A stretch of DNA of 6,718 nucleotides, taken from contig VBHW01000087.1 of assembly GCA_005881055.1 (NCBI GenBank), forward strand, positions 1,348 through 8,065, given 5' to 3'. A program made the position numbers and the translations under genes. This DNA is from Chloroflexota bacterium (lineage in GTDB: Bacteria; Chloroflexota; Limnocylindria; Limnocylindrales; CSP1-4). The notes under the pieces are model-generated. The model was not told the DNA's origin, did no database searches, and saw only the letters and a list, made by a program, of their open reading frames with translations. Position 1 is the stretch's first letter, and each line of letters begins with the position of its first letter. Positions 1-5,101 of this stretch are shown piece after piece.

Positions 1-2
1 CC

Positions 3-239
3 CCACTAGCCGATCAGCAGATGGCGGGCGGCCTCATGTGGATCATCGGCGACCTCGTGTTCATCGTCTCGATCGTCTTCGCGGTCTACGGCTGGATGCG
101 GTCGGAGGAACGCGAGGCGGCCGGTCGAGAGCGGCGCGAAGACGCGGCGCTGGCGGCGATCCGCGCCCGCGAGGTGGCGCTCGCCGAACGGCTCGCCCGC
201 GAGCGTGCCGGCGAGGACACGGGCAGCTCGCGGCCGTAG
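3..239 (+). CDS. ctaG: CtaG-type cytochrome c oxidase assembly protein, C-terminal fragment
   Basis: This is the last 78 codons of a gene that begins before the window. The frame is open from base 3 and stops at TAG 237-239. Read from base 3 it starts PLADQQMAGGLMWIIGD. The DQQ-x-(A/G)G-L-(I/M)MW signature followed by one hydrophobic helix (about residues 9-29 of the fragment) and a charged cytoplasmic tail is how caa3-type CtaG proteins end. CtaG is a polytopic membrane protein needed to assemble the copper-containing terminal oxidase. The ATG at 21 is an internal Met, not the start, because the DQQ motif lies upstream of it in the same frame. The tail after the helix is rich in Glu, Arg and Ala and probably forms a charged helix. 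The family call rests on this motif and the topology only, since most of the protein is outside the window. Confidence 0.75.
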   Translation, partial: PLADQQMAGGLMWIIGDLVFIVSIVFAVYGWMRSEEREAAGRERREDAALAAIRAREVALAERLARERAGEDTGSSRP

Positions 240-409
240 ACCGGCGGCTCGTCGGCCCGGCAGTCCGGCGCAACTTTTCGATTGGTGTAAACACGGACGG
301 CGTTCTCGGCGGCGTAGCCGGCTGCCAACGCGTTCGCCATGTGCTGGAGTGAGCACGTCGCGCCGCCGCGCGGGACCCCCAGACCTCCGAAACCGCCGAT
401 GACGGGGCG
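240..409. other. Intergenic region between ctaG and the XRE gene
   Basis: About 170 bases with no convincing gene. It holds a relatively AT-rich patch (CAACTTTTCGATTGGTGTAA, 271-290) running into a small palindrome GTGT-AA-ACAC at 285-294. The 7-mer GTAAACA at 287-293 recurs inverted as TGTTTAC at 423-429, just ahead of the in-frame ATG at 440. The patch is a plausible promoter or operator for the HTH gene that follows, but no clear -35/-10 pair can be assigned. Confidence 0.35.
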
Positions 410-1309
410 GTGAGCGCAGGGCTGTTTACTCCATTCGAAATGTCGCCTCGGTCGTCGCCCGTGCCACCGTCCGAGGCCGCTCGGAGGTCACTCGAGCGAC
501 TGGCTGTGCGGCTCGGGGAGGCCGTCCGCGATGAACGATCGCGGAGGAGGATGACGCTGCGAGAGCTCGCCGACCGGGCTGGGATCTCGGTGGCAACCGT
601 CTGCCTGGTGGAGGCAGGTCGCCCGGCCAGGCTCGAGACATATGCTCGGCTTTCGGCCTCCCTCGCGCTCCGAATGGACATCTCGATGCTCGACCCACGT
701 CGTGGTCCTATCACGGCTCCGGCGTCCGACCCAAAGCACGCTGCGATGAGGCGAGTTGGAGGCGGGGCGCCTGCGCCGGCTCGGCTTCCGGGTGAGCCTC
801 GACGAGCCGTATCAGCATTACCAGTTCGCCGGGCGAGCCGATGTCCTCGCGTGGTCTGCCGACGGTCGAGCACTGCTCCACCTCGAGAACCGGACGGCCT
901 TCCCGTGGGCAGCTTCAACGCAAAGCGTGCGTACCTCGGACGCGCGTTGGCGAGCCGTCTCGGGCTGACAACTTGGCGAACTGAGACCCACGTCCTCGTC
1001 GTCGCCTGGACCGACGAGGCGCTCCACGCCATCCGCATCCACGAGGAGACGTTTCGATCGACCGGCCCTGACGGCGCCGCGGGTTTCGCGGGCTGGTGGT
1101 CGGGCACCCCACCGCGGACCGGATCGAGGAGCGAGATCGTGGTGATCGATCCCGCGCCGGCCACGAACCGGCGCGCCCGTTGGATCGACCTGGACGGGGC
1201 GATGCGGGCTCGACCGCGCCACCGCGACTACCGAGCCGTGGTCGATGCGCTGCGGGCAGCGGGCCCGCCGGGGCGGAGCGGTCAGTCCGGGATCGGTGCC
1301 TGCAGGTAG
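410..1309 (+). CDS. XRE-family helix-turn-helix protein with an out-of-frame middle (probable double frameshift)
   Basis: The continuous ORF encodes 299 residues from GTG 410. An in-frame ATG at 440 is an equally good or better start, and neither has a strong Shine-Dalgarno. Residues about 27-90 form an XRE/Cro-type DNA-binding domain (LGEAVRDERSRRRMTLREL, then ADRAGISVATVCLVEAGR). The C-terminal half, from GSFNAKRAYLG at 908 onward, looks like an ordinary conserved domain (THVLVVAWTDEALHAIRI, FAGWWSG, then a helix at the end). Between about 749 and 907 the ORF frame gives low-complexity Pro/Arg/Ala sequence, while the frame starting at 750 gives well-formed protein containing YQHYQFAGRADVLAW and LLHLENRTAFP. 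One inserted base near 749 and a short deletion at 906-907 would explain this, and together they restore the frame. The gene is therefore probably a pseudogene, or carries two sequencing errors. The intact family resembles HTH proteins with a GRADVLAW core of unproven function. Its last 28 bases overlap the convergent dehydratase gene. Confidence 0.6.
   Translation: MSAGLFTPFEMSPRSSPVPPSEAARRSLERLAVRLGEAVRDERSRRRMTLRELADRAGISVATVCLVEAGRPARLETYARLSASLALRMDISMLDPRRGPITAPASDPKHAAMRRVGGGAPAPARLPGEPRRAVSALPVRRASRCPRVVCRRSSTAPPREPDGLPVGSFNAKRAYLGRALASRLGLTTWRTETHVLVVAWTDEALHAIRIHEETFRSTGPDGAAGFAGWWSGTPPRTGSRSEIVVIDPAPATNRRARWIDLDGAMRARPRHRDYRAVVDALRAAGPPGRSGQSGIGACR
750..905 (+). other. Displaced coding segment of the XRE protein (conserved core in another frame)
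   Basis: Read from 750, these 52 codons give GELEAGRLRRLGFRVSLDEP, then YQHYQFAGRADVLAW, then a segment ending LLHLENRTAFP. This continues logically from HAAM (ending 748) in the upstream frame and would join GSFNAKR (from 908) in the downstream frame. There is an in-frame TGA at 747-749 just upstream, so the segment cannot be an independent gene reaching further left. Its TTG at 756 is not a credible start. The segment is best read as the lost core of the flanking gene. Confidence 0.65.
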
Positions 1310-2334
1310 GCCCGATAGCGCTCTGGGTCGACGTTGCCGCCGCTCACGACCGCGACGATCGGGCCGCGGAGACCCTCGATGCCCGCCTCGCGCGGGTGGA
1401 ACCGCATGGCCGCGACGCTGAGCGCGCCCGACGGCTCGACCACGAGGCTCGCTTCCTCCGCGGCCAGGCGCACGCCGGCTGCGATCTCGGCCTCGGAGAC
1501 CGTGACGATCCGGTCGAGGAGGGCCGAGAGGTGTGCGAACGTCCGCCGTCCGAGTGACTGCGTCCGCGTCCCGTCGGAGATCGTCCGGCTCACGAGCTCC
1601 GCCGGCCACGCCACGATCCGGCCGGCCGCGAGCGAATCACGGGCGTCCGCTGCGAGCTCGGGCTCGACCCCGATCACCTTCGTCGAGGGTCGCAGCTCAC
1701 GAACGGCCGCGGCGACTCCCGACGCGAGGCCCCCGCCCCCGATCGGCACGAGCACGGCGGCGACGTCGGGCAGGTCCTCGACGATCTCGAGGCCGCACGT
1801 ACCCTGGCCCGCGATGATCCGGTCGTCGTCGTACGGCGGGATGATCGAGAGTCCGCGCTCGACGGCGAGCCGCTCGGCAACGATGCGCCGCTCCTCGCTC
1901 GCCGGGCCGACGGTCACGACTTCGGCGCCATCCGCGAGGACGCGCTCGACCTTGATCGTCGGGGCGTCCGACGGCATGACGACGACCGCCGTCGCACCGA
2001 GCAGTCGGGCGGCCCGGGCCACTCCCTGTGCGTGGTTGCCCGACGAGTAGGTGATGACGCCCCGCGAACGTTCGGCCGGGCTGAGCGAGGCGATCGCGAC
2101 GTAGGCGCCGCGCAGCTTGAACGCGCCGATCGGCTGGAGGGACTCGGCCTTGAGGTATTCGCGATCCCCGGGCGGACCGAAGGGCACGAGAGGCGTGCGG
2201 ACAGTGACTCCCGCGAGGATGCGGGCCGCAGCGCGGATCTGCTCGAGGCCGACGAGCGGCCCGGCAGCGGGCTTGGTCGACCGGGGGATCGGCTCCGCGG
2301 CGTCCACGCCCGCCGGGACCGGACCGTCAGCCAC
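1282..2334 (-). CDS. PLP-dependent threonine dehydratase / serine racemase-type enzyme
   Basis: A 350-residue fold-type II PLP enzyme, expected to be cytosolic. It probably deaminates threonine or serine to the 2-oxo acid and ammonia, or racemises serine. Visible motifs in order: KAESLQPIGAFKLRGAY (residues 62-78, with K73 as the Schiff-base lysine), SSGNHAQGVA (97-106), the phosphate-binding glycine loop PIGGGGLASG (197-206), VEPSGA (299-304) and VSGGNVD (330-336). The protein ends soon after the catalytic domain and has no ACT regulatory domain. This argues for a catabolic TdcB-like dehydratase or serine racemase rather than the isoleucine-inhibited biosynthetic IlvA. The start is GTG 2334. 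A second GTG at 2307 is possible, and there is no strong Shine-Dalgarno for either; the conserved domain begins only around residue 28. The gene lies 11 nt behind the TraR/DksA gene on the same strand, so translation may be coupled. Its 3' end overlaps the XRE ORF by 28 bases. The substrate is not decided by the sequence. Confidence 0.88.
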   Translation of the reverse strand: MADGPVPAGVDAAEPIPRSTKPAAGPLVGLEQIRAAARILAGVTVRTPLVPFGPPGDREYLKAESLQPIGAFKLRGAYVAIASLSPAERSRGVITYSSGNHAQGVARAARLLGATAVVVMPSDAPTIKVERVLADGAEVVTVGPASEERRIVAERLAVERGLSIIPPYDDDRIIAGQGTCGLEIVEDLPDVAAVLVPIGGGGLASGVAAAVRELRPSTKVIGVEPELAADARDSLAAGRIVAWPAELVSRTISDGTRTQSLGRRTFAHLSALLDRIVTVSEAEIAAGVRLAAEEASLVVEPSGALSVAAMRFHPREAGIEGLRGPIVAVVSGGNVDPERYRAYLQAPIPD

Positions 2335-2345
2335 GCGCGGGACGG

Positions 2346-2723
2346 TCAGCCACGGCCTCGCGCGATGAGGCGCGCGCAGGCGATGCAGTGCTCCGCCCAG
2401 GGCAGGGCCTCGAGCCGCTCGGGTGCGATGGGGTTCCCGCAGCGCAGGCAGCGCCCGAACGTCCCCGCGTCGAGCCGGGCCATCGCGGCGTCCACGAGCG
2501 CGAGCTGCTGCTCGGCCCGCTCGCGAAGGGCGAGGTCCCGCTGCTGCTCGAAGACATGCGTGGCGGCGGCCGCCTGCGAGCCGTACGTCATCTGGCCCGG
2601 CGCCTCGATCGTCGCCGCAAGCTCCTCCCGCAGCCGGGCATGCTCGGCCTCGAGGGCGGCGCGCGGATCGACGCGAGTGTCGGAGCGCGGATCGGCGGAG
2701 GCGTCTGTGCGCGTGGGATCCAT
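2346..2723 (-). CDS. TraR/DksA-family zinc-finger transcription regulator
   Basis: A 125-residue protein of the RNA polymerase secondary-channel family. Residues about 20-80 form a charged helical hairpin. It is followed by MARLDAGTFG and a four-cysteine zinc finger, CLRC (92-95) and CIAC (113-116), separated by the family's NPIAPERLEALPWAEH linker. Members bind RNA polymerase rather than DNA and adjust promoter output, often with (p)ppGpp. The hairpin-tip region reads MTYGSQAAAATHVFEQQRD, with alanines where E. coli DksA has its DxxDxA acidic tip, so ppGpp-like action cannot be assumed. The N-terminal 20 residues are Asp/Arg/Thr-rich and probably disordered. The ATG at 2721-2723 has no Shine-Dalgarno. 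A TACCAT -10-like box ends 7 nt upstream, suggesting a leaderless mRNA. The gene is followed after 11 nt by the PLP enzyme gene in the same direction. Confidence 0.87.
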   Translation of the reverse strand: MDPTRTDASADPRSDTRVDPRAALEAEHARLREELAATIEAPGQMTYGSQAAAATHVFEQQRDLALRERAEQQLALVDAAMARLDAGTFGRCLRCGNPIAPERLEALPWAEHCIACARLIARGRG

Positions 2724-2730
2724 CGAGGCG

Positions 2731-2736
2731 ATGGTA
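2731..2736 (-). promoter_or_regulatory. Possible -10 box of the DksA-family gene (TACCAT)
   Basis: On the minus strand TACCAT (TAnnnT type) ends 7 nt before the ATG at 2723. This is the spacing expected for a leaderless transcript, and the start codon indeed has no Shine-Dalgarno. No clear -35 is visible. The assignment rests on the motif and its spacing only. Confidence 0.3.
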
Positions 2737-2764
2737 CGCGTCCCGTGCTCGAGGCGGCGACGGA

Positions 2765-2770
2765 TAGACT
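2765..2770 (+). promoter_or_regulatory. Possible -10 box of the YHS-domain gene (TAGACT)
   Basis: TAGACT matches the TAnnnT pattern. Transcription would start near 2777, giving a leader of about 30 nt that includes GGAG at 2795-2798 before the ATG at 2807. Alternatively the GTG at 2777 could be a leaderless start. No clear -35 hexamer is seen. Confidence 0.3.
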
Positions 2771-2806
2771 GCGGGCGTGGCCTCGATCGCCGACGGAGAT
2801 CAGCCG

Positions 2807-2989
2807 ATGACCTCGCCGATGACCCTTGCGAAGGACCCCGTGTGTGGCATGGAGGTCGAGATCGAAGGCGCGAAGCTGACGTTCGAGTACAAGGGCACGA
2901 CCTATTACTTCTGCAGCCGGGGCTGCCTCCTCGACTTCAGGGAGGACCCGGAGAAGTACCTCGATCCCAGGTACGAGCCGTCGATGTGA
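2807..2989 (+). CDS. YHS-domain metal-binding small protein
   Basis: A protein of about 60 residues that is essentially one YHS domain. Numbered from ATG 2807, it contains AKDPVCGMEVE (Cys13), then YKGTTYYFCSRGC (Cys36, Cys40), then DFREDPEKYL. YHS domains are found alone and at the N-termini of copper-transporting P-type ATPases and other metal or redox proteins, where the cysteines are thought to bind copper or another soft metal. I chose ATG 2807 because GGAG at 2795-2798 lies 8 nt upstream and the domain starts right after it. An in-frame GTG at 2777 would add ten residues (MASIADGDQP). The gene is divergent from the DksA-family gene, 83 bases away, so the two probably share a regulatory region. 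The actual metal and partner are unknown. The copper link to CtaG at the left edge is suggestive only. Confidence 0.85.
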   Translation: MTSPMTLAKDPVCGMEVEIEGAKLTFEYKGTTYYFCSRGCLLDFREDPEKYLDPRYEPSM

Positions 2990-2992
2990 CCC

Positions 2993-3033
2993 GGGTCGTC
3001 GACCCCCCCTCGACCTGAACCATGGCGTCGAGG
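2993..3033. terminator. Stem-loops downstream of the YHS gene
   Basis: Two short inverted repeats follow the TGA at 2987-2989: GGGTC-GTC-GACCC at 2993-3005, and CCTCGAC (3008-3014) paired with GTCGAGG (3027-3033) across a 12-nt loop. No T-tract follows, so this is at most a weak or factor-assisted terminator or an mRNA end-protecting structure. Confidence 0.3.
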
Positions 3034-3072
3034 TAAGCCGCAGCTAAGCGCCTCGCGGGACAATTCTCCAGG

Positions 3073-3148
3073 CCCGGTTCACTCAGGCCGGGTGGATCGG
3101 CGCTCGCCCTGGACCTGCTGCGGTCCGGGACGCTCGCCCCAATGGGGC
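3073..3148 (+). promoter_or_regulatory. Structured 5' leader candidate of the GWRW-repeat small ORF
   Basis: Three small hairpins line up before the small ORF: CCCGG (3073-3077) with CCGGG (3088-3092), GGACC (3111-3115) with GGTCC (3122-3126), and GCCCC-AAT-GGGGC (3136-3148). The last ends two bases before the Shine-Dalgarno at 3151. The 9-mer CGCTCGCCC occurs at 3101-3109 and again at 3131-3139, exactly 30 nt apart. I recognise no known riboswitch class. Such stems are not rare in DNA this GC-rich, so the call is tentative. Confidence 0.25.
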
Positions 3149-3150
3149 AC

Positions 3151-3158
3151 GGAGGAGG
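3151..3158 (+). promoter_or_regulatory. Strong Shine-Dalgarno GGAGGAGG
   Basis: GGAGGAGG ends 6 nt before the GTG at 3165. It is one of the two best ribosome binding sites in the window, the other being that of the potD-like gene. Its placement decides the GTG start and is the main reason to believe the short ORF is translated. Confidence 0.7.
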
Positions 3159-3164
3159 CACCCC

Positions 3165-3320
3165 GTGCGCCCCGCGAAACCGCTCTTCGTCCTGCTTCTC
3201 GTCGTCGCCGGGCTGGCAGCCGCAGCCGGGGTCGGCCCCGATGGCTGGCGGTGGACGGGAGCCGACCCGGATGGCTGGCGATGGTCACTCGCGGACCCGA
3301 GCGGCTGGCGCTGGGCGTGA
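3165..3320 (+). CDS. Small secreted or membrane-anchored protein with three GWRW repeats (unrecognised)
   Basis: A 51-residue ORF from GTG 3165 to TGA 3318-3320. The N-terminus is RPAK followed by LFVLLLVVAGLAAAAG (residues 7-22). This is a signal peptide with a possible AAA-G cleavage site, or a single membrane anchor. The remainder is three ten-residue repeats: GPDGWRWTGA (24-33), DPDGWRWSLA (34-43) and DPSGWRWA (44-51), so GWRW recurs at residues 27, 37 and 47. At DNA level the period is exactly 30 nt. The repeat Arg codons are CGG, CGA and CGC, and the Ala codons before DP are GCC and GCG. The differences are synonymous while the protein repeat is kept, which points to selection on protein sequence. 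A perfect GGAGGAGG lies 6 nt upstream. The gene is alone on its strand, 175 nt after the YHS gene and convergent with the permease gene ending at 3358. I do not recognise the family. Six Trp in 25 residues suggests a membrane-interface or ligand-binding peptide, which is inference only. Confidence 0.65.
   Translation: MRPAKPLFVLLLVVAGLAAAAGVGPDGWRWTGADPDGWRWSLADPSGWRWA
3240..3314 (+). repeat. 30-nt tandem repeat encoding (D)P(D/S)GWRW
   Basis: Three units start at 3240, 3270 and 3300. The cores GATGGCTGGCGGTGG, GATGGCTGGCGATGG and AGCGGCTGGCGCTGG are separated by linkers ending in GC(C/G)GACCCG. Units differ mostly at third codon positions. The repeat lies wholly within the small ORF. Confidence 0.8.
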
Positions 3321-3357
3321 GCGAGCGGGACCGCGTCGGCAGCGCGCGACCGCCACC

Positions 3358-4146
3358 TCAGCGCGCCGCGGTCACCCCGGTCGAGTCCGAGCTCAGCCGC
3401 TGCGCGAGATATACGGGAACGATCGACACGACGATGACGAACAACGCCGCGACGTTGACGATCGGCCGCTGCGTCGCGCGGAAGAGCTGGTTGTAGATCC
3501 AGATCGGCAGCGTCTCCTGCGTGCCCGCCGTGAAGAACGTCACGACGATCTCGTCGAACGACAACGCGAAGGCGAGGAGGCCGCCGGCGAGGAGGGCAGT
3601 GCGGACGACCGGGAACGTCACGTAACGGAACGTCTGCCACGTGTCGGCGCCGAGGTCCATCGAGGCCTCCTCGATCGAGCGCGAGGACCGCCGCAGCCGG
3701 GCGATGACGTTGTTGAAGACGATGACGATGCAGAACGTCGCGTGGCCGACGGCGACGGTGAACGCCGAGAAGCCGATCGCGGCCGTGTTGATCGTCGCGT
3801 TGAGGGCCATGCCGGTGACGATCCCGGGCAGGGCGATCGGCAGGACGAACAGGAACGACACGCCGTCCCGGCCGAAGAACGAGAAGCGGTGGATCGCGAG
3901 GGCGGCCAGTGAGCCGAGGACGATGGCCGCGAACGTGGCCCCCAGTCCCACCTGGACGGAGAGGACGACGGCGCTGATGAGGTCGCCGTTGGCGGCGGCC
4001 GCACCGAACCACTCGGTCGTGAATCGCTGGATCGGCCAGGCCTGGGCACGGTCGGCGTTGAAGGCGTACAGCGCGATCGTGCCGATCGGGACGTAGAGGA
4101 ACGCGAGCACCGCCACGGTCGCCAGGCGCATCGCCACGCGGCTCAT
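3358..4146 (-). CDS. potC: ABC transporter permease, PotC/YdcV type (polyamine-family importer)
   Basis: A 262-residue inner-membrane permease. Hydrophobic segments lie near residues 8-29, 57-84, 97-117, 125-148, 182-206 and 228-248, giving the usual six helices. The cytoplasmic EAA loop, which docks onto the ATPase, is visible as EEASMDLGADTWQTFRYVTFP (159-179, with E160 and G165). SFDEIVVTFFTAG after it is typical of PotC-type subunits. Length matches the family (about 260). The ATG at 4144-4146 has GAGG overlapping the stop of the preceding permease gene, only 7 nt away, so translation is probably coupled. It is the last gene of the transporter operon and converges on the GWRW small ORF with 37 bases between stops. 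The Pot/Ydc family is clear. The exact substrate (putrescine, spermidine or another cation) is not decided. Confidence 0.9.
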   Translation of the reverse strand: MSRVAMRLATVAVLAFLYVPIGTIALYAFNADRAQAWPIQRFTTEWFGAAAANGDLISAVVLSVQVGLGATFAAIVLGSLAALAIHRFSFFGRDGVSFLFVLPIALPGIVTGMALNATINTAAIGFSAFTVAVGHATFCIVIVFNNVIARLRRSSRSIEEASMDLGADTWQTFRYVTFPVVRTALLAGGLLAFALSFDEIVVTFFTAGTQETLPIWIYNQLFRATQRPIVNVAALFVIVVSIVPVYLAQRLSSDSTGVTAAR

Positions 4147-4153
4147 GCCGGCC

Positions 4154-5053
4154 TCACAGGGCCTCGAAGGCCCCGAGGCGGCGGGCCACGAGCAGGTAGA
4201 CGCCCATGATGAGTACCGGCACGATCGCGAAGGCGGCGGCGAACGGCACGTTGTTCGAGACCCCCTGGGCCTCGTAGACGACGTTGCCGATGAACTGCGA
4301 GTTCGAGACGAGCTTCGGCGTGATGTAGTCGCCGAGCGTGAGCGAGAACGTGAAGATCGAGCCGGCCGCGAGCGCGGGGAGCACGAGCGGCAGCACGATC
4401 CGCCGGAACGTCGTGCCGCCGCGCCCGCCGAGGTCGGCCGACGCCTCGAGGAGCGAGCTCGGGATGCGCTCGAGCCCGGCGTAGATCGGGATGATCATGT
4501 ACGGCAGCCACAGGTAGCAGAAGACGACCACCATCGACGCATCCGAATAGCCGGGGCTGAAGTTCGGGAGACCGATCAGGCCGAACAGCCAGTCGAGCGG
4601 CCCGCCCTGGGCGAGGATCACCCGCCACGCGTAGACCTTCACGAGGTAGCTCGCCCATAGCGGCAGGAGGACGAGGACGAACAGGACCGAGCGGACGCGG
4701 CGCGACGCCACCCGGGCCATGTAATACGCGATCGGGAACGCGATGGCCATGTCGAGCACGGTCACGAGGGCGGCGACACCCACCGTACGGATCGCGACCG
4801 TCCGGTAGACCGGGCTCTCGATGAGGAGCTGGAAGTTGCGGAGCGTGAACTCGTGGCGGACGGCCGACGTCGCCGGGTCGAGGTACCAGAACGCACTGAC
4901 GAGGAGCACGGCGAGCGAGCCGAGATAGACGATCCCGAACCAGCCGACGGGCGGCGTGAGCAGCAGCAGGAGCTGCGCCCAGCGCCGTCGCCAGAACGCC
5001 GCCTGGACGCGCCGGAACGCGCTCGGAGGAGCGGTTGAATCGATCGCGGACAC
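4154..5053 (-). CDS. potB: ABC transporter permease, PotB/YdcU type (polyamine-family importer)
   Basis: A 299-residue permease pairing with the PotC-type subunit encoded next. After a basic N-terminus (FWRRRW), hydrophobic helices lie near residues 27-54, 87-112, 122-145, 173-191, 220-241 and 272-292. The EAA loop reads LLEASADLGGRGGTTFRRIVL (201-221), and GDYITPKLVS after it is characteristic of PotB-type proteins. The start is GTG 5053. No good Shine-Dalgarno precedes it, and the leader is instead dominated by a strong stem-loop ending 15 nt upstream. The gene lies 71 nt after the solute-receptor gene and 7 nt before potC. The slight loss of coupling to the receptor gene fits the usual pattern in which the binding protein is made in excess of the membrane subunits. 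Confidence 0.9.
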   Translation of the reverse strand: MSAIDSTAPPSAFRRVQAAFWRRRWAQLLLLLTPPVGWFGIVYLGSLAVLLVSAFWYLDPATSAVRHEFTLRNFQLLIESPVYRTVAIRTVGVAALVTVLDMAIAFPIAYYMARVASRRVRSVLFVLVLLPLWASYLVKVYAWRVILAQGGPLDWLFGLIGLPNFSPGYSDASMVVVFCYLWLPYMIIPIYAGLERIPSSLLEASADLGGRGGTTFRRIVLPLVLPALAAGSIFTFSLTLGDYITPKLVSNSQFIGNVVYEAQGVSNNVPFAAAFAIVPVLIMGVYLLVARRLGAFEAL

Positions 5054-5068
5054 AGCCGTCAGGTCAGC

Positions 5069-5101
5069 GGCGAGCCGGGAACCGTCGGTGCCCGGCTCGC
5101 C
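5069..5101 (-). promoter_or_regulatory. Strong intercistronic hairpin between the receptor and permease genes
   Basis: GGCGAGCCGGG (5069-5079) pairs perfectly with CCCGGCTCGCC (5091-5101): 11 G/C-rich base pairs around an 11-nt loop. ACC and GGT within the loop can extend the stack. It lies between the receptor stop (5125) and the permease start (5053). There is no T-tract on the minus strand side, so it is not a standard intrinsic terminator. It more likely protects the 3' end of the upstream receptor mRNA, pauses polymerase, or tunes translation of the permease gene. Confidence 0.6.

Noticed and set aside
257..278. Terminator after ctaG (CCGG-CAGT-CCGG then TTTT)
   Set aside because: The stem is only 4 bp and the T-run is short and displaced by six bases, too weak to call.
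61..1164. 367-residue minus-strand ORF opposite ctaG and the XRE gene
   Set aside because: Low-complexity Arg/Ser/Pro composition with no recognisable motif. It lies antisense to the CtaG tail and the HTH domain.
3165..3320. Trp-codon-rich attenuator leader peptide
   Set aside because: Six Trp codons recall trp leader peptides, but no same-strand biosynthetic gene follows (the next gene is convergent). The signal peptide and spaced repeats also do not fit an attenuator.
3329..3373. Inverted repeat GACCGCG/CGCGGTC around the end of the potC-like gene
   Set aside because: Seven GC-only base pairs with a 31-nt spacer that includes coding sequence. This is expected by chance at this base composition.
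3083..4012. 309-residue minus-strand ORF overlapping the PotC gene in another frame
   Set aside because: Arg/Pro/His-rich low-complexity translation, whereas the alternative frame gives a canonical permease with an EAA loop.
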